A stretch of 64,000 nucleotides of DNA from Forficula auricularia. Lineage: Eukaryota; Arthropoda; Insecta; Dermaptera; Forficulidae. How positions within the stretch are numbered: position 1 is the stretch's first letter; every line of letters starts with the position of its first letter. This document shows positions 10,948-22,294 of this stretch, one piece after another. The notes under the pieces are model-generated. The model saw only the letters and a list, made by a program, of their open reading frames with translations, did no database searches and was not told where the DNA came from. Location: the NCBI GenBank assembly GCA_024734495.1, contig JALMQS010000889.1, forward strand, positions 205,378 through 269,377, in the 5' to 3' direction. A program made the position numbers and the translations under genes.

Positions 10948-11447
10948 CGATTTTTTTTACGGATGACTCCGCATATCGCATCCCGCTTTCCACCTCTCTC
11001 TATCATTCCAATCTCCCTCGTGTAGTCCCCGGGCATTCATCCCCCCCAGCACGTCCTGATGCCAGGTCCTTGGGGTCGTCCGCGTTTTCTCTTCTCGACA
11101 GGAACCCATTGCCACACTCGCTTCGGCCATCGACTATCATCCATCCTCATCAGGTGACCGTACCACCGCAATCGCTTGGTTTCAATTTTGTTTATTTTAT
11201 TATATTAGGCTTTTAATAAATAAAGAAGATTCAATTCTATCTTGATGCGGAAATATTTATTGTTGGCCGATCACCATGGCTGTTTGGTTTCGGTCTACTA
11301 GGAGACCATTGTCAAGGCCTCCATTCCAATTATTTCCAATCCAATAAATATTTCTGCATAAAGATATAATTGAATCTTCTTTATTTATAAAAAGCCTAAT
11401 ATCCGTTTAACTTGGCAAGTAAACTCTCTTAAAATCCCTGTATATTA
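10846..11447. repeat. Foldback arms enclosing a TA array, LINE fragment and hairpin
   Basis: The arm at 10846-10900 (ACAGGGATTTTAAGTGAGTT) is the reverse complement of 11399-11447. Between them lie (TA)n at about 10892-10944, a LINE fragment and an inverted pair at 11205-11400 built on GAAGATTCAATT. The centre of the latter has a GGTCT/AGACC stem followed by GAAAC on the minus strand that may be a decayed hammerhead. Confidence 0.55.
10957..11190 (-). pseudogene. LINE retrotransposon 3' fragment (C-terminal end of RT polyprotein)
   Basis: On the minus strand the translation gives RLRWYGHLMRMDDSRWPKR then VPVEKRKRGRP and, after a one-base frame change near 11040, DWNDRERWKAGCDMRSHP and a stop. 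This series is the familiar C-terminal tail of non-LTR retrotransposon ORF2 proteins. Only the last about 75 codons remain, consistent with 5' truncation. The related fragment at 44000-44405 is in the other orientation. Non-functional. Confidence 0.75.
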
Positions 11448-11929
11448 AATCAATCATATAACTGTCTAAATTTATAGTCGAATATTTAACTATTCAAAAT
11501 ACCGAAACGAACTTTTTATAGATGTAATATTTGTAAAATTTTACATTCATCTCTGATATAAAATAATAAAATATAATACACTTTTACTCAAGGAAAGAGG
11601 ATGATATTTTTCCTACACTTATTTTCCTTTAAAGATGCGCGAAAAATTGTCCCAAATGTCGGAAACATTATAAATTTGAAAAAATCTCGAAATTTATAAT
11701 TCATATTTTCAAGCTCCAATAAGTTAGAAAGAATTAATAGCAGTTTTTTTTTTTTCAAAAATATTAGATTATTTCTAGATCAATGTTGAATTAATATTTA
11801 GAAATTATTTGACTTAGTCGGTTCATTTATTTAAAAATAAAAAATAAAAAAATTAAAAGTTTAAAGTAAATTTATTTAATTAGAAGTAGATTTAGAGAGT
11901 GGATTGGATTTTATATGAAAATATTCTAA
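11448..11929. other. AT-rich stretch, no gene seen
   Basis: Nothing recognised. Confidence 0.6.
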
Positions 11930-12080
11930 AATGCTGATGCGTTTTCTAGATACTTCTAGAGACAACCGTCTACGAGACCAGGGAATTGGCTTCTAGATCT
12001 TCTGCATGGGGCGATTATTCAAGGTGAATATTCTGTTACAACTTTTAATTTTATAAAATGATTGAAAACCTGTTAATTAT
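11930..12080 (+). pseudogene. Decayed duplicate of the 3' half of the exon at 9492-9742
   Basis: Shares 'TTTTCTAGAT', 'CCGTCTACGAGA', 'GATCTTCTGCA' and the donor-spanning 'AAGGTGAATATTCTGTTACAA' with 9650-9765, followed by similar intron sequence. Indels break the reading frame. Confidence 0.65.
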
Positions 12081-12670
12081 ATAATTTGCCCCTTCTTTCG
12101 ACCGCACTCGCTTATTTTAGATAGTTGATTTTTGCAGCAATGTTACGTTTTTCTAAAGAATAAGTGTACGAAATTTGCTCCAGATCCAACAATGCGTTTA
12201 CAATTTTAATATTTTGCCCCCTCTTTCGTCCCCACAATGGAAAATAATAAATATTATATTTTGGTCATCTCGTTTTTGTGCCAATGAATGTATGTACTGA
12301 ATTTCAGCCTTCTAGGTATTGGCGAAGTACTCAAAAAACCCTTTTTTGACCAGGCGGGTTTTATATATTATATAGATAGCTAGTGGCAGAACATATTTAT
12401 TTTGTATGACACTTTAATTTGAGAATGTGCTATTTTTAGGCAAAAAATTTAGGAGTCATATTATTAGTATTTTTTTACCAACTTTTTGTCTATTTGTATA
12501 ATCTGTCCATTGGTAAACAGCGCTGACTGCTGGTCAAAATAAAAACTAACACATTCGGGTTATATTTGTTTTTATTGTATAAGAAAACTATTTAAAAAAA
12601 CAACAAAAAACAAGATAGATTATTAGTTTGTTGTTTACTATGTTATGTAATATTGAGAGCTTTATTTAAA
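12081..12670. other. AT-rich stretch, no gene seen
   Basis: Two similar 'TTTGCCCC(C)TCTTTCG' blocks near 12088 and 12214 suggest a short degenerate duplication. No coding potential. Confidence 0.5.
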
Positions 12671-13275
12671 GTACCTGGAACACCGAGCGATGCACGGTAA
12701 TGCATGTGTTTGTTTTTCATGTAATCAAACATTTGTTTTATTTTGATTCAACCACCTGTTAAATCTATTCTTCCATGTCTTCAGCAAATGTTACCTATAA
12801 TAATCGGAATGACAAAAATTCAATACCAATTCAATTCAATGTAATCGGAATTAGTAGTTTTCTTTATCTTTGGGCAGCCTTTCCATCAATTCAGCATTAA
12901 ATTCTACCACTTCATCTTCAATACCTCTAATTAATTTCTTTTTTATTTAAATGACAATTTTTTGAACCAACTATCTAATTAATTAAATTGTCTAATTTTA
13001 ATATATAATAATATTTGTAATGAACTAATAGTGGCATATAGAATTAAAAAACCAATTAATTATTAAAAGGAAATTGATTAAAAATGTAATTATAAATTCT
13101 TATCGAAGCAACCACCTGTGAATAATTATTTGAATTAACAAAAACCCATCAAAAACAACTTAGCCGAAGATGAGACCGTGTCAGATCGAATTGTCAACCC
13201 AAAAACCCCCTAACCCGTGAATTTCATCCAACTCGTTAGAGTAGTTTTCGAGAACCCGATTCTATATATATATGA
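12671..13275 (-). mobile_element. Helitron-like non-autonomous element
   Basis: Shares both ends with 2958-3886: GTACCTGG plus hairpin at 12671-12697 and CGTGAATTTCATCCAACTCG through TCGAGAACCCGATTCTATATA at 13217-13275. The hairpin here has one stem mismatch. The interior includes one unit of the 'TCCATGTCTTCAGCAA' repeat found at 25 and 46.5 kb. Confidence 0.6.
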
Positions 13276-13985
13276 GAATTGCTCGTTAATATAATTCGAT
13301 AAGATAAGATATTCTTCGGCATGATTGATAGTTGTACAGCTGACCCGAGTAGTTTAGTTATATTTTTGGCCACGAGAGTGCGTAGTGCCAAGAACCACTT
13401 ACCAATACTGGCAACTTCTTCAATGGAGTATATAACTTTCTCCTGAATTTAGATGGTTTCAACTCCCAGTTTCCCTTTTATCATTATAAATCAATTTCGA
13501 TGAGAAACAGACTTTTATTCGATTATATATGGTTAATTAAATTGTAAGAATGTTCATGGATTGAATTTAAGTCCCCTTTTTAGAGAGTTCGAATGCTTCA
13601 CTCTCGGTCAACCCGGGCTCCCTTCTTTATTTAATAAGGTTGAAAATTAAGAAATGAAATATAATTATATATAGCGATAACTTTTCACTCTCTAGAAGCT
13701 TTCAGGGGTAAAGAAATTGACAAATTAGATGATTCGATTTGTTGCCAAATCCAATACCACGAAGTGGAGAATCAAATATGTTTTTGTGAATCTCGTATTA
13801 CGTGCCAAAAGTTGTTTTTGGTTTTTTTACGATTTTGTTTTATCAGACCACAATTTATATAAAACTATCTCTCCAAGTTTAAGGGGAATTAAATGAAAAG
13901 TAAAAAAACTTAACGTTGCTTATATATTTCTAAACGTCCCATATTAATCGATTAATAAATAAAAAAAGACATCGTGTTTAGTGGC
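13276..13985. other. AT-rich stretch, no gene seen
   Basis: Nothing recognised. Confidence 0.6.
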
Positions 13986-14535
13986 CATTTATTTTATTTA
14001 AATTTTTGCATAAAAAAGGAAGTTAGCAGTTTTCCTTCATAAAATGAAAACCACTAATCCTAGAAACTTTTTTCTTTCTTATTCTCTAGGAAGTTTTATT
14101 TGCTTGATCGTTTACTTGGACCACTTTTTTGATAAAATTCTTAGATTTTTAGATATCCTACATTTTCCGGACAGGATATGATCCGAATCCTCAAAAGCGT
14201 AATGGAAAATACTGGATATCTAATAAATATAAAAGTTTTATCAAAAAAGTGGTCCAAGTAAACGTTGAAGTCAACAAAATTTACTAGAGAATGAGACAAA
14301 AATCAAATTTCTAGGATGAGTGGTTTTCATTTTATAATGAAAAAACTGCTATTTTTTGCAAAAAACTGCAAACTTCAACCTGATTGCGGCACTCGTTACC
14401 ATTATCCAATTAAGATGAAACTTTGTTTAAATTGTAGTAAATTTAATCTAGTTTAAATATGTATAGAGTGGTCTTTGTCGAAAACGTGCTCGTTCATTGT
14501 CAAAATGGGGAATAATCGAAAAAAGTACAAGGGAT

Positions 14536-14693
14536 TGAAGGAGACAATAAAAGAGTGTGTCTTCTGCTGGAATTATAAATTTTATTTATTTATAACGAGA
14601 CTATAGTTTCGAGGGCTTTGCCCTCTTCATCAGTCTATTACAATGTATTCACAGGAATTGATTTATATAAAAAACGGCAAAAACTTTCAATTT
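14536..14693 (-). mobile_element. Retrozyme family 1, single copy with 12-bp target duplication
   Basis: AGTACAAGGGAT is present at 14524-14535 and again at 14694-14705, and the uninterrupted host sequence is visible in the sister repeat near 29233. The 158-bp insert begins TGAAGGAGACAAT and ends ACTTTCAATTT, which defines the unit. It has no ORF and no poly(A). It contains the hammerhead motif at 14588-14642. Confidence 0.75.
14588..14642 (-). ncRNA. Hammerhead ribozyme-like motif, family 1
   Basis: Minus strand: CUGAUGA, extra A, helix II GAGGGC-AAA-GCCCUC, GAAA, ACUAUAGU, C. All core positions are intact apart from the extra A. Confidence 0.65.
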
Positions 14694-15037
14694 AGTACAA
14701 GGGATATTTAAAAGTGATCCCGGGGGCTGTTTTTTGACAGGCGCTAGTATCGGTTCTACTGAACTTAAATAGATGAACCTATTATCATTTTGTGAGTAAT
14801 TTAAAGAGCTTTAATTTATATAAAATTTATCTTCATGATTTGATAAGCCCTTTTAGAGTTATTCAAGAAAAACTGAAAAAACTCCGAAATTTTCTCATTT
14901 TGAGGCGCGTAGAAAAATTTCCACTACACAGATTTGTGGGAAAACTTAGGGTAGTAATATTGAAGTACCAATAAAGGTATTCCAGCAATAAAATCTTTAC
15001 CGGGAATTATTCCCTCGTAATTTGCCTGGACTATATA

Positions 15038-16385
15038 CATTTTCCAAATTCTCTGGGAGAGATTTCTAGATTTTAGATAACCCAAGTTGAAAATGGTATT
15101 TAGTAATGCAATTATTATTATACCTTTTGAAATGTTGTCGTTGCAACTTATATTCTAATAATATATAAACTTTAAATTAGGTTCATAGGCTATTTTCTGT
15201 CTCGAACACTCGTATTTATCTTCTCTGATGAATATCTTGGCTTTTCCAGCCTGGAGACAATTTAGTAGATTAGATAGCAAACTTGAAACCTTTTTAAAAT
15301 TTCATCTCAACTTTATAAATAAATAAAGAAGAATATTGTGATTACATACATCTTTTATCATTATTTCATGCATTATATTTATAAAACTGGTTATTTTTCT
15401 TACCCATGTATATAGAATAGAATGAAATGTATTATTCAAACATTTGTTTATTTAATGAACTTTCGTTTCGAAATTCAATATTACTTGGTTTCCTTATTTT
15501 TTTTTTTTGTTTTTTCTTATTGGAAATCCAAAGATATACAATTACGCCCCGGATTTGTAAACTCTTTAGTTACAAAATTTTCACTTGGACAATGGGAAAA
15601 ATGACTTTTTTTTGAATGAGTTTATTGATATTTTAACACAAAGAGAAAAATCAACTGGTGTGGTCACCATACGACTTTCACATTCTCACTTATTTGAAAT
15701 CATCGCGACACCCCTAATTTACACCCCCTTCCTTTATTTCAATCGGATTAAAATTTAAACACGACTAATAAATGAAGACACTTGATAAGTACACCAATTT
15801 AAAATAAAAAAACGTTTTTGAGAAAATCAAAAAAAAACCCTAAAATCTTTCATGTAAATATCCACTTCCGGTGTTTGGATTTAACCCAAAAGCTTGCTGT
15901 ACTCCTTCTAGCCTATATTGAGCTTAAATTTCGAATTTCGTAGCTCTGAGACCTATGGTTGCGAAACACAGGGGGGTACATACCCACATACGCATTGACC
16001 AAAGGATTTTTGGCCCCTTTTTGTGCCTCTGGGGACCACATTATCCGGTTTTATGTGCTAAATGCAGTTTCCAACTATTAAGGGTATAGATTCCTTCCAC
16101 CTATAAGTTATAAAATGAAATTAACTTTTTTCATCTCTGAGATAGAAGCTCTCAAAGTGTCAGGACCCAGACAGGCGATCGCAATACTTCACATTATATT
16201 CTATAAAATATAAATGTGAAAATAAAAATTTTGAGTGATTTCACTACTAAGTCTTCACGGGTAATTTTTTCTAAATGTGGTAAAATTATGGAAAAAACAC
16301 AACATATAATTTAAATATAGGAATATAAATAATAATATTTATATATCTTATACTATTAAATTATCAATTCTTGTATATTTTTATA
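15038..16385. other. AT-rich stretch, no gene seen
   Basis: Nothing recognised. The open frames near 15422 are low-complexity F/Y-rich translations of T-rich DNA. Confidence 0.6.
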
Positions 16386-16620
16386 TTTATATAGAATCGG
16401 TTTCTCGAAAATGGCTCTAACAATTTAGATGAAAATCACGGATTTAGGAGATTTAGGGTAGACAAATTGATCTATTAGGTGCTCATCTTACGAAAACTTT
16501 AATTTGATTGTTTCTTTTTCTTATTTAAACTAATTATTCCTAGGTGGGTGGGTGAATAAAAATATTCAATGAAAAAATAATAATGAGCTGATCTATTAAA
16601 CTACGGAATTCGCAGACTAA
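16386..16620 (+). mobile_element. Helitron-like 5' end fragment
   Basis: Begins TTTATATAGAATCGGTTTCTC then GAAAATGGCTCTAACAATTT, the reverse complement of the end seen at 13275 and 51640. The 3' hairpin end is not found nearby. Confidence 0.45.
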
Positions 16621-17017
16621 GTTATAGAAATTATTTAAACTTAGGCGGTCCAATTATTTAAAATTAATCGCAAAAAGGAACTAAGTTCGATAAAAATCAA
16701 TTTTTTTAATTGCAATTAAGTTCAAAATTTTGCGCAAAAATAAATTAAATTTAATTTAATTCTGGCTGCAAATAAAAATCAACATTTTTAACTGAATGTA
16801 CAATTAAAAATAATATTAGTACCTACATCGTTTTTAACCCAAGCAAAAAATTACCCAGTAACGTTTCCATTCCATCTCGGATCAAGTGGATGACATCTCT
16901 CGTGATTTCCTTATCAGTAAAATTGTATGATAATATTGAAGATTTTAAAAGTCTTCTGTTGCCTTGAAGGAGCTTCGCAACCGAATGTTTCTATTACAAA
17001 AATAGTCAAAATTTATA

Positions 17018-18635
17018 CAGGGTGATTCACGGTCGATGTCACGTTAGACGTTTATGGAAAACGGAAGGCAGGATTTTTCTGATAATTTAGCACCTTACAT
17101 TTTCTTACCTGTTCTATCGAACTAAAATATTTTCAGCATTGCGACGTTTCGGCTTCCACCGAAAAGTCGTAGCAATTTTATTTTTTTAAATGGAACACCC
17201 CGTACGTTTTTAAATTGAACACCGTACGTTTTAGAACCGACCTTTTATTAAAATACTTTTTTGTTTATATTTTCCTATACCTATCTCTATCGGTTTTCGA
17301 GATAAAAGTAATTTGTGTTAAATATCGTCCAAAACATCGCCCTAATTAAACTTAAATAAATTAGTCCTCTCAATTCATGAAAAGTTGATATTTTGGTGGT
17401 AGTTTAGACACACTCGAAGTATTTAATATACGCCGAAAAATCGAGTCCATATTATACAGGGCGTGCTAAGATTACTATTATTTCCGGTATTCGTAAAAGG
17501 GGTCAAAATTCGTTTTCTCAAATGAGACCCCGTATATTAATCAATAAATTGAAAGACGAAGAAAAATGCTTTAAGACGATATATCATGTCCCTATGCCTA
17601 AAACATCAAGTTTTCTTAATAAAACCGCTTTTTCGTGAAAAATTATATTTTAATGAATTTAATTTTAGCTAATCATGGAAATATCAAGCTTATGATCGTT
17701 TGTTGACTATTTATAAGAAACTTATAAACAGTTTATTGACGATGTTCAAAAAAATCTCCCAAAATTATACCAAATATTGATTATTCAAACGAATATAGTA
17801 CAAACGAATATAGTACAAAATAAATAATTTCAAACTAAGTTCTACAAAATAAATAATTTCATAAGAACTTCGTTTAAATAATCAATATTTGCGGTCAATT
17901 TGGGAGATTTTTTGAACATCGTCAATAAACTGTTTATAAGTTTAATAGTCAACAAACGATCATAATAAGCTTGTTATTTCCATGATTAGTTAAAATTAAA
18001 TTCATTAAAATATAATTTTTCACGAAAAAGCGGCTTTATTAAGAAAACTTGATGTTCTAGGTATAGGGACATGATATTTCCTCTTAAAGCATTTTTCTTC
18101 GTCTTTTAATTTATTGAGTAATATACGGGGGGGGGGGTCTTATTTGAGAAAACGAACTTTTGACCCCTTTACGAATACCGGAAATAATAGTAATCTTAGC
18201 ACGCCCTGTATAATATGGAGTCGATTTTTCGGCGTAAATTAAATACTTCGGGTGTGTCTAAACTACCACCAAAATATCAACCCTTCATGAATTGAGAGGA
18301 CCAATCTATTTAAATTTAATCAGGGCCATGTTTTGGACCATATTTAACACAAATTATTTTTTATCTCGAAAACCGATAGAGATAGGTATAGGACAATATT
18401 AACAAAAAAGTATTTTAATAAAAGGGTGGTTCTAAAAACGTGTCAATATACGGGGTGTTCCATTAAAAAAAATAAAATTGCTACGACTTTTCGGTGGAAG
18501 CCGAAACGTCGCAATGCTGAAAATATTTTAGATCGATAGAACAGGTAAGAAAATGTAAGGAACTAAATTTTCCGAAAAATCCTGCGTTCCGTTTCTCATA
18601 AACGTCTAACGTGCCATCGACCGTGAATCACCCTG
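17018..18635. mobile_element. 1.6-kb TA-flanked foldback element
   Basis: Starts CAGGGTGATTCACGGTCGAT and ends with its reverse complement, each next to TA (17016-17017, 18636-18637). Inverted arms extend nearly to the centre (about 17825), over about 750 bp each with scattered differences. No ORF. Related terminal CAGGGTG sequences occur at 5096, 50643, 58487 and 59618, so several TA-targeting families share this end. Confidence 0.75.
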
Positions 18636-18637
18636 TA

Positions 18638-19024
18638 TATAGCATTCCGAGACTTTTTGAAAATCATTCCTCCAATTAAAAAGTTAGTCAATATCTAAAT
18701 TGACTTCACTTTTGAGAAATCGAGTCTCTCTCATGTACCCATATAATAAACATGGTATTTTTTCTTTTTTTATTCCCTCCAGGATGAATGGAATGGCCTT
18801 GGCTGGCAGGGCACCTCTACAATCTCGAGTTTAATCATATTAAAAGTTAACAAGACGTATATTTTCTTCTAACTCTCCTATTTTGTTGGGCAAACACATA
18901 TATTTGTCGTTGTTAAAGTTACAGTAGCTGAAAAGCAGAAAGCATATTCATTATTTTTCTGCTTTTAATCATAAAGAATTAAAAAGTTTGGAGTCGGACT
19001 GGTAAATTTAATATTGTAGGATTT
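18638..19024. other. AT-rich stretch, no gene seen
   Basis: Nothing recognised. Confidence 0.6.
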
Positions 19025-19320
19025 GGATGAGGCAGTCCAGATTCAAAACAAGAGAAATCAATATCCAACGAGATGTCATTTAATTAGACAAAGCTTTTTT
19101 CACTCTTTATTTTTTTCAAAAGCCGACGTTTCGGAGGTTTTTTCCCTCCTTCTTCAGGGTTTTGAAAAGGTCATTGAAGAAAGTACTATTGGAAAGTTTT
19201 TATTTTGCTGAGAGTAGTAGAGTTATTAAATCATAAAGAGAAACAAAGAGGTTTTCCTCTGCTTGATGCAAATAAACATACTCACATACTATATATATCA
19301 AAATTATATATCTGTATAGA
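19025..19320 (-). mobile_element. Retrozyme family 2, left arm
   Basis: Starts CAGTCCAGATTC and runs through a hammerhead motif and the tail 'GAGAGTAGTAGAGTT' to 'AGAGGTTTTCCTCTGCTTGAT' and CAAATAAACATA. The reverse complement of all of this lies at 21078-21320; the two arms enclose a different foldback element. Confidence 0.6.
19111..19170 (-). ncRNA. Hammerhead ribozyme-like motif, family 2
   Basis: Minus strand: CUGAAGA (position 7 is the variable one), extra A, helix II GGAGG/CCUCC, GAAA, palindromic ACGU as helix III, cleavage-site C. Helix I is strong: CC/GG, one bulged C, then nine A-U and G-C pairs (TTTTCAAAA with TTTTGAAAA). Confidence 0.7.
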
Positions 19321-19326
19321 TATGGA

Positions 19327-21077
19327 TGGGGAATTCCACGCCAAATCGGACAATTTGAAAAATTTTAATTTTTTGACATTTTTTAGTACCCATCAAAAAA
19401 TCTTCCTGGTTGTCTAAAATTCAAATTTTAGTATTTTTTATTTTATAAAAAAGCGAAGCTCATGCGTCTGGCGGGCCTATTTCGAGTTAGAGAATGAAAA
19501 CAGAGCAAGCCAGTTCAGTTTGAAAATTTTACTCTTACCTTGCACACTTGCTTGCAAATTGGATAGGAAACAGTATATTGAGTATTAGTTTTACTATAAA
19601 GAAGTTCGTTCAGTATCAGCCATTTTAGTGTTCAAGTTACCAGGATATGAGATCTCTATTGCGGCTTCTCCTATAATAATTAAACCTTGAAACCAGATTT
19701 CGAATCTGTTATAACTGGAATGAGGATTGAAAAGGATTGTCTACAGAAGCAGTTTGCATTTGAACGACCGCCCACCTTATTGAAAATCAGCATACTACAT
19801 TCAACATATGTAAATATTTCCTCAATGATCATCTCATTAAATTATAAATATAACTAATTTATGGCTTTACAATTTATTAAAATAAAAATAAAATAAACCT
19901 TCCTTTTAATACATAAGTATCGAGAACAATTAGCATCCATACAGTCCACTCAGTTACATCAGTTTTTTAATAAAGGTTCCAGTGACATCCAGAAAGAATC
20001 TACAATTTATACATCGGCACTTCGGAGCTAGATGAGATTTCTTTAATTTTATACACTGGTAAATTTTGAAATTTTTTTGATCATCAGTTAAAAGATATCG
20101 AATTTCGGTTTTTCCTTTATAACTGTATTAAAAATGTTTCAAATTCAAAATTTTTTATACAAAATACAAAAAATTATTTAAAATGTTTTTATATGGAATA
20201 GATAATCTTGTTTTTGAAACTGTATGTACTCTTCGATATTTTTAGGAAATTTTTTATTTAAAACTTCTATTCATTCTACAAATTTTAAGACCAGCTGGAT
20301 AGTGGGCCTAAGATAATTACTATTTTTTTCGATTTTTGAAAATTTCGAAAATATTTTATTCGCTATTAACCATTATTAAAACCACTTTTTGGCATTGAGT
20401 TCTCTTTTTTTAGTTATTTTCAATTGATTTTTATCGTTAACGGGTGTTTAAAATAAGTAATTAGTATTTTAGTTTGTTGAAAGAAAAATCAAATTCAAAA
20501 ATCGAAAAAAAAATAGTACCTAATTATCATAGGACCACTATCAACCCGGTCTTAATATTTATAGAATGAATAGAAATTTAAAATAAAAAATTATCAAAAA
20601 AATCGAATAGTACATACAGTTTCAAAAACAAGATTAAAATTTTCAAACTCAAAAATCCCATATAAAAACATTTTAAATAATTTCAAAAACAAAAACAAAA
20701 TTGAATTTGGACCATTTTTGAAGAAGTTATGAGCGAAAAACTGAAATTCGAAATCTTTAAACCGGTAATAAAAAAAAAAAAAACATTTCCTGGTAAATTT
20801 TGGAAATTTTTTGATCACCGGTTTAAAAAGATAACGAATTTCGGTTTTTCGCTCATAACTTCTTCAAAAATGGTCGAAATTCATTTTTTTTTTTGAATTT
20901 ATTTAAAATGTTTTTATATGCGATTTTTTAGTTTGAAAATTTTAATCTTGTTTTTGAAACTGTATGTACTTTTTATTTTATTTCTGTAAATCATTGATTT
21001 TACAAATGTCAAAAAATGAAGGAAATCAAAAATTAAAATTTTTTTAAAACCGTTGATTTGGCGTGGAATGCCTCACA
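19327..21077. repeat. Foldback element, GGCATTCCACGC family, carrying a solo LTR
   Basis: Outer ends GGAATTCCACGCCAAATC and GATTTGGCGTGGAATGCC match the foldback at 6582-7101. The block 'AAGATATCGAATTTCGGTTTTT' recurs in both arms. The left arm is interrupted by the LTR at 19411-20055. Confidence 0.6.
19411..20055. mobile_element. Solo LTR (645 bp) with 5-bp target duplication
   Basis: Starts TGTCTAAAATT and ends AATTTTATACA, an 11-bp inverted repeat with one mismatch and TG...CA ends, flanked by CTGGT at 19406-19410 and 20056-20060. The family's uninterrupted sequence (CCAGGTAAATTTTG at 6678, CCTGGTAAATTTTG at 20785) shows the empty site. No internal region is present, so this is the recombination product of an LTR element. 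Gypsy, Bel-Pao or Copia cannot be told apart without internal genes. Confidence 0.75.
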
Positions 21078-21320
21078 CATATTTATATTTTATATATATG
21101 TATTTGTGATGTTTATTTTCATCAAGCAGAGGACAACCTCTTTGTTTCTCTTTATGATTCAACAACTCTACTACTCTCAATAAAATAAAAACATTCCATG
21201 AGTACTTTCTTCATTGACCTTTTCAAAACCCTGAAGAAGGAGGGAAAAACCTCCCTAATTAAATAACATCTTGTTAGATATTATTTCTCTTGTTTTGAAT
21301 CTGGACTGTCGCAATTAAAT
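21078..21320 (+). mobile_element. Retrozyme family 2, right arm (hammerhead broken)
   Basis: Reverse complement of 19025-19320. CUGAAGA and the helix II arms persist at 21231-21254, but GAAA and helix III are missing (CTCCCTAATT), so this arm could not cleave. Confidence 0.55.
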
Positions 21321-22067
21321 TCTACTTACAATACAAAAAGAATGAATTCAATTAATTCTTTCTAAAATACGAGAAATTGTTGTGCGAAAATTCTATTTTA
21401 AAAAAAGTATCAATGAACAGAATAATAAATATTTGTTGTTGAGGTGTTGAGATATGGGGGTGTGAAGAATATGTTCTTTTTTCTTTCCAATAAATCTTTT
21501 CTCTCTTTTAACAAGAAAAAAAATTCCAGAAACATTTTAAATCAAGGCCGAATCTTTTGATAAAAATAAAATATTGAATTAAAATCAAATTTAAACATTA
21601 AAAAAAAAAAAAAATGTCAGAAAATGACGAAGAGACGAAAATAAATGTATTCAATTGAGTTTGATATTGATTCAATTTTTTTTTAATGGTTGGTGATAAT
21701 TTAAAAATAGATTTAGTCAGAGTTACATAAAAATGTTAACACAAATGCAATTGGAAATGACACTGGCATGTGGTGGTTAGTACTTGCCTGGGTCTCTTTT
21801 ACTTCGCCTTTAATCGATACTAATACTGAATTCACTTATTTTTTTTGTTCATAGTGAATAAAAATGTCATTTTTCATTCATTCACTTACAAAAAATATGC
21901 ATTCTATATAAATTTTGGTTTTATCGAACTGAATTCGTATGTATTTGATTTTAAATAATTGAACCTCGGTAAGTTTAAATAACATCAATGATTCAGCCTG
22001 CAAAGTCCGCAGTCCGATAAATCATTTCACTATTATAGTATTTATTATTTTTTATTGAAAAGGAAAA
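21321..22067. other. AT-rich stretch, no gene seen
   Basis: Nothing recognised. Confidence 0.6.
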
Positions 22068-22075
22068 ATGAAATT

Positions 22076-22145
22076 TAGCATCCGGCAGGATTCGAACCCG
22101 CCCCCCCCCTCCCCCACTCCTATAGATGAGCATTCCGTAATGGAA
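22076..22145 (-). other. tRNA-like relic (B-box region)
   Basis: On the minus strand a B-box-like GGGTTCGAATCC is followed by TGCCGGATGC, and upstream 'GGAATGCTCATCTATAGGAGT' could be a damaged anticodon region. A run of nine G/C disrupts the middle. This is either a tRNA pseudogene or the head of a tRNA-derived SINE; no intact cloverleaf is visible. Confidence 0.35.
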
Positions 22146-22294
22146 ATTGGTCCCTTGTTAAGAATCACATTCTTAAATTTACTTTTTATTTTTATTTGCT
22201 TTACCTTCCGGAGCAGAGAGGCGAAACTAGGATTTTGTCTCTGGGGGAGGGGGGAGGCTAATACACACATTTCCATATATATATATATATATAT

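Larger units (their letters stand above)
13990..15037. repeat. Foldback-derived repeat, TAGTCCAG family, split by a retrozyme
   Basis: Contains the internal hairpin (about 14146-14222) and the 'CCTGGGGGCTGTTTTTTGACA'-like block seen again at 29270, ending AATTTGCCTGGACTA. The copy is interrupted at 14535 by a retrozyme. Best full-length relative in window: 28655-29610. Confidence 0.6.

Noticed and set aside
11205..11400. Hammerhead on the minus strand in the 11.3-kb hairpin.
   Set aside because: A GGTCT/AGACC stem and GAAAC exist, but the first core element reads UUGACAA with changes at fixed positions, and no helix I or III is convincing.
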